DNA of 9,830 nt, from positions 1 through 9,830 of the forward strand of contig JAYSWD010000170.1 of the NCBI GenBank assembly GCA_043718225.1, given 5' to 3'. Of this stretch, positions 9,201-9,830 are shown piece after piece; the first letter of the stretch is position 1; each line of letters starts with the position of its first letter. Origin of the DNA: Multiplicimicrobium sp043718225 (GTDB taxonomy: Bacteria; Omnitrophota; Omnitrophia; Omnitrophales; Aquincolibacteriaceae). The translations under genes and the position numbers were made by a program. Under the pieces are notes generated by a model, which had not been told where the DNA came from, ran no database searches, and saw only the letters and a list, made by a program, of their open reading frames with translations.

Positions 9201-9830
9201 CCTACGAAAGTTTTAATTTCAAGGATGTCGCCGGCAACGCGATTGCCTATGATGCCGCCGCGGTAAAAAATTACGCGCGCTCAAGCCGAACGCAAAGCTT
9301 TTACGCGATTGACGGCACGTTAGTGAAGCAGGCTCTTTACGCTTATCAGCTTACGGATGTGAACGGAACGATTTCTTCGGCACGTACCGAGTATTTAGCG
9401 GCGCACACTTATTTTGCGGGCGGCCGCGGACGGGAACTGACTGACTTCATCGTGAATGTTGAGCTGGTTAACAACGTGCAATATTACAAAGAAACCACGC
9501 GCATGGTTTATACCGATCCCTTTAACTCAGACATTTTCGCGCAAGCCTATGCCGCATCGAAGTCGGGTAGCTATAAAAATGCTTATTCCGAAACTCGTAA
9601 GCTTTCGGGCGTTAATCCGTCCGCGGATATCAGCACATGGCGCCATAAAGACACTTTAGGGCAGTTGACCTCACGTACTTATTTCCGCGGCGGACGTGAC
9701 TTAACCGATTATGTCGTTTCATATGACAGTGCCGGCGCTGTCAAAGATTATACGGTCTCGATTTATAAAACCGGCGCCGCCCTCGCGACAGCGAATGATC
9801 AGGTTGCTGCGATTCGTTATGCCGGCCGTT
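1..9830 (+). CDS. Giant repeat protein, internal fragment (>=3,276 aa, both ends missing)
   Basis: One frame (codons at 2, 5, 8 ...) stays open across the full window. The translation is Ser/Thr/Ala-rich with alternating polar and hydrophobic residues typical of beta strands, joined by short amphipathic helices. It contains only two Cys (residues 98 and 105 of the fragment). Three repeat classes fill it: SxD units (residues ~10-1640 and ~2780-3000), GDW units (~1735-2655) and GGR units (~3119 to the end). A Y-E-[SN] module lies at each change of class. I see no nucleotide-binding, protease, glycosidase or kinase motif, no RTX nonapeptides and no obvious membrane segment. Signal peptide and anchor, if present, are outside the window. 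The likely role, by inference only, is a secreted or surface-attached structural or adhesive giant protein, as proposed for other bacterial giant genes. Repeats are diverged at DNA level, so this is not an assembly-collapsed tandem array. I do not recognise the family. Confidence 0.95.
293..316 (+). other. Sole cysteine pair: C-x6-C loop
   Basis: Codons TGT at 293 and TGC at 314 encode the only two cysteines I find in 3,276 residues. Six residues (K-N-Q-T-G-A) separate them, with a Gly that would favour a turn. An isolated close pair in an otherwise Cys-free protein fits a small disulfide-closed loop formed outside the cytoplasm. It lies between the W-S-F strand of SxD unit 1 and the core of unit 2. 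That interval is one of the longest in the block (117 residues), so the loop may be an insertion. Confidence 0.6.
386..2014 (+). repeat. Higher-order repeat: two three-unit SxD super-repeats of ~258 aa
   Basis: Units 2-3-4 (cores at 386, 662, 899) match units 5-6-7 (1160, 1424, 1676) one to one. The offsets are 774, 762 and 777 bases, or 258, 254 and 259 residues. Type A units (386, 1160) share F-E-G then Y-S-L-S and a W-[VI]-x-Q-E-[KR]-V strand. Type B units (662, 1424) share F-E-[VM]-x-G-V-x-Y-R and a later [KQ]-A-R-A-x-Q-[IL]-Y helix, and lack the late Trp. Type C units (899, 1676) share W-x-S-[TA]-D-K-H-E and a W-x-F-[SN]-T-x-Y strand. Unit 1 (core at 35) also looks like type C, so the order reads C-ABC-ABC. 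After unit 7 the period fades. This indicates duplication of a whole triplet after the unit types had diverged. Confidence 0.75.
5054..5155 (+). repeat. Y-E-[SN] boundary module, copy 1 (SxD to GDW)
   Basis: This short segment begins Y-E-S at 5054 and reaches S-R-S-G-Y-Q-V and then K-D-G-S-L (D-G at 5123). It resembles the segments beginning at 8084 and 9203: Y-E-[SN], a Gly/Ala-rich stretch of variable length, a basic S-R or R-S step followed soon by Q, then D-G and a strand. In this copy Y-E to D-G is 23 residues, against 33 and 36 in the others. It sits between the last SxD unit and the first GDW unit. Conservation is limited and the match was made by eye, so the homology is moderate-confidence. 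A hinge or linker role is inference. Confidence 0.45.
5204..7965 (+). repeat. GDW repeat block, 11 diverged units of ~86 aa
   Basis: Unit consensus: T-Y-x-G-[VI]-T-G-D-W-x-x-V, then S-x-L-G-x-x-F-T, then T-x-Y-S-x-Q-L, a variable stretch, then Y-T-I-S-G-Y-x-x-x-F, often T-G-D-L-x-Y before the next unit. The Gly codon of G-D-W falls at 5225, 5474, 5738, 5996, 6266, 6617, 6854, 7139, 7397, 7595 and 7817. Spacings are 83, 88, 86, 90, 117, 79, 95, 86, 66 and 74 residues. All three motifs recur in every unit, which makes the repeat call secure. Variants: copy 2 has an inserted His (G-D-H-W), copy 9 has G-E-W, and copies 1 and 10 have Q-G-D-W in place of T-G-D-W. Units 5 and 7 are long because they carry an extra helix before the second strand. 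All-beta fold and surface location are inference. I recognise no named family. Confidence 0.85.
6374..6520 (+). other. Linker and helix insertion within GDW unit 5
   Basis: This stretch, between the G-D-W at 6266 and the one at 6617, explains the longest spacing in the block (117 residues). It holds a low-complexity Ser/Gly/Thr/Ala stretch (about 6424-6463), then a helix-like segment L-T-S-A-Q-A-K-L-L from 6461, then a strand V-T-L-V-V-T-G-L that corresponds to the I-S-G-Y strand of other units. The helix resembles the connecting helices of SxD units, for example L-T-A-Q-E-K-A-D-L at 2909. Unit 7 has a comparable helix at 6992 (M-S-S-A-E-H-Q-A-L). Confidence 0.55.
8084..8215 (+). repeat. Y-E-[SN] boundary module, copy 2 (GDW to SxD)
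   Basis: It begins Y-E-N-F-D-L at 8084, passes through a Gly/Ala-rich stretch, then G-R-S-R-Q-V-D-V-Y and G-D-G-K-Y (D-G at 8183), ending N-A-S-Y-F. The R-Q-V-D-V string also occurs near 5357 in GDW unit 1. The segment lies just after the last GDW unit and before SxD cores reappear at 8453. It aligns best with the copy at 9203 (Y-E-S-F-N-F, then S-R-T-Q, then D-G-T-L). Confidence 0.5.
8339..9001 (+). repeat. Second SxD cluster, two units
   Basis: Two further SxD cores occur after the GDW block: Y-Q-W-R-G-T-D-G-K-x-Y-S-L with Trp at 8453, and Y-S-W-K-A-A-D-G-K-x-Y-T-L with Trp at 8897. Each is followed by the W-x-F-[SN] strand (R-W-I-F-N and T-W-S-F-S-S). The second unit is preceded by the usual helix (S-P-S-E-K-S-L-W-A-A-A-F) and a strand. 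The two cores resemble each other (D-G-K-x-Y) more than most members of the first block. Spacing is 148 residues, longer than usual. About 110 bases before the first core lies an Ala-rich helix (A-L-N-A-A-L at about 8354). Confidence 0.75.
9203..9346 (+). repeat. Y-E-[SN] boundary module, copy 3 (SxD to GGR)
   Basis: It begins Y-E-S-F-N-F at 9203, continues through a Gly/Ala/Asp-rich stretch to R-S-S-R-T-Q-S-F-Y, then I-D-G-T-L (D-G at 9311) and an alternating strand rich in Tyr. It follows an amphipathic helical stretch (about 9002-9170) that comes after the second SxD cluster, and it leads into the GGR repeats. The copy at 8084 is 373 residues upstream. The layout is shared but identity is modest. 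Confidence 0.5.
9356..9829 (+). repeat. GGR repeat class, one full and one partial unit
   Basis: Two copies are visible, with Y-F-x-G-G-R starting at Tyr codons 9410 and 9680, 90 residues apart. The shared string is D-x-x-G-x-[IL]-x-S, then R-T, then T-Y-F-x-G-G-R, then L-T-D-[FY]-[IV]-V, then a strand with a central V-x-[DY]-Y. The opening Asp codons are at 9356 and 9650. The first copy has a six-residue insertion before T-Y-F and a longer R-G-R-E-L-T-D version of the loop, while the second has R-D-L-T-D. The second copy includes S-Y-D-S-A-G, which looks superficially like a YD/RHS strand, but the rest does not fit that family. The array probably continues downstream. Confidence 0.65.
9820..9830 (+). 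other. Open 3' boundary of the giant gene
   Basis: The last complete codon is CGT at 9827-9829, and base 9830 begins the next codon. No stop or terminator is present. The final residues are helix-like and Ala-rich, similar to linkers seen between repeats, so more repeat sequence is expected beyond the window. Confidence 0.9.

Noticed and set aside
1473..9659. Short plus-strand open frames in other phases, at 1473-1667, 5010-5255, 8874-9101 and 9456-9659
   Set aside because: Each overlaps the giant frame in another phase and yields basic, low-complexity products without repeat motifs. They are shadows.
9683..9760. Possible RHS/YD repeat (S-Y-D-S-A-G)
   Set aside because: Only one YD-like string occurs. 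The surrounding T-Y-F-x-G-G-R and L-T-D pattern with ~90-residue period does not match the ~20-residue YD repeat.
2..9829. RTX toxin or adhesin with calcium nonapeptides
   Set aside because: No G-G-x-G-x-D-x-x-x runs were found. Asp and Gly occur in other arrangements at ~88-residue spacing.
2..9829. Classical bacterial Ig-like or cadherin-like tandem domains
   Set aside because: Unit length is similar, but I do not see their signature strands or Ca sites, and SxD units contain a recurring helix. It cannot be fully excluded without structure prediction.
1..9830. tRNA, rRNA, CRISPR, terminators or riboswitches
   Set aside because: No matching structure or array was seen, and every base is accounted for by the open coding frame.

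Overview
The whole window is one uninterrupted plus-strand reading frame. It starts at base 2, runs 3,276 codons to base 9829, and has no stop and no credible start, so both ends of the gene lie outside. I see no second gene, RNA gene, promoter, terminator, mobile element or CRISPR array. The encoded fragment alone is roughly 350 kDa. It is rich in Ser, Thr, Ala and alternating hydrophobic residues, has only two Cys codons, and consists almost entirely of diverged repeat units about 85-90 residues long. I recognise no catalytic domain. This suggests a giant extracellular or cell-surface protein.

Organism: the DNA is of moderate GC content (roughly 45-50 % by eye), uses the standard code and is clearly bacterial in style. 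Genes this large are known from candidate phylum Omnitrophota and a few other uncultivated or predatory lineages (established knowledge). Assignment to Omnitrophota is my inference and is weak.

Layout: (1) Bases 29 to about 4900 hold 19 'SxD' units, with core W-x-S-x-D followed by Y-S-L-S, a later W-x-F-S strand and a connecting helix. The first seven follow a three-unit super-repeat of about 258 residues. (2) Bases 5054-5155 hold a short module starting Y-E-S. (3) Bases 5204 to about 7965 hold 11 'GDW' units, each with T-G-D-W, an L-G-x-x-F turn, a Y-S-x-Q-L strand and a Y-T-I-S-G-Y strand. (4) A second Y-E-[SN] module sits at 8084-8215. (5) Two more SxD units lie at 8339-9001. (6) A third Y-E-S module sits at 9203-9346. 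(7) From 9356 a third repeat class, with Y-F-x-G-G-R and L-T-D, begins and runs off the window.

The Y-E-[SN] module appears wherever the repeat class changes. SxD and GDW units have nearly the same period and share a helix motif and a strand motif, so they may be two versions of one ancestral fold. The first ~290 bases have a very different third-codon-position composition from the rest, which makes the gene a compositional mosaic. The only two cysteines sit just after that segment.
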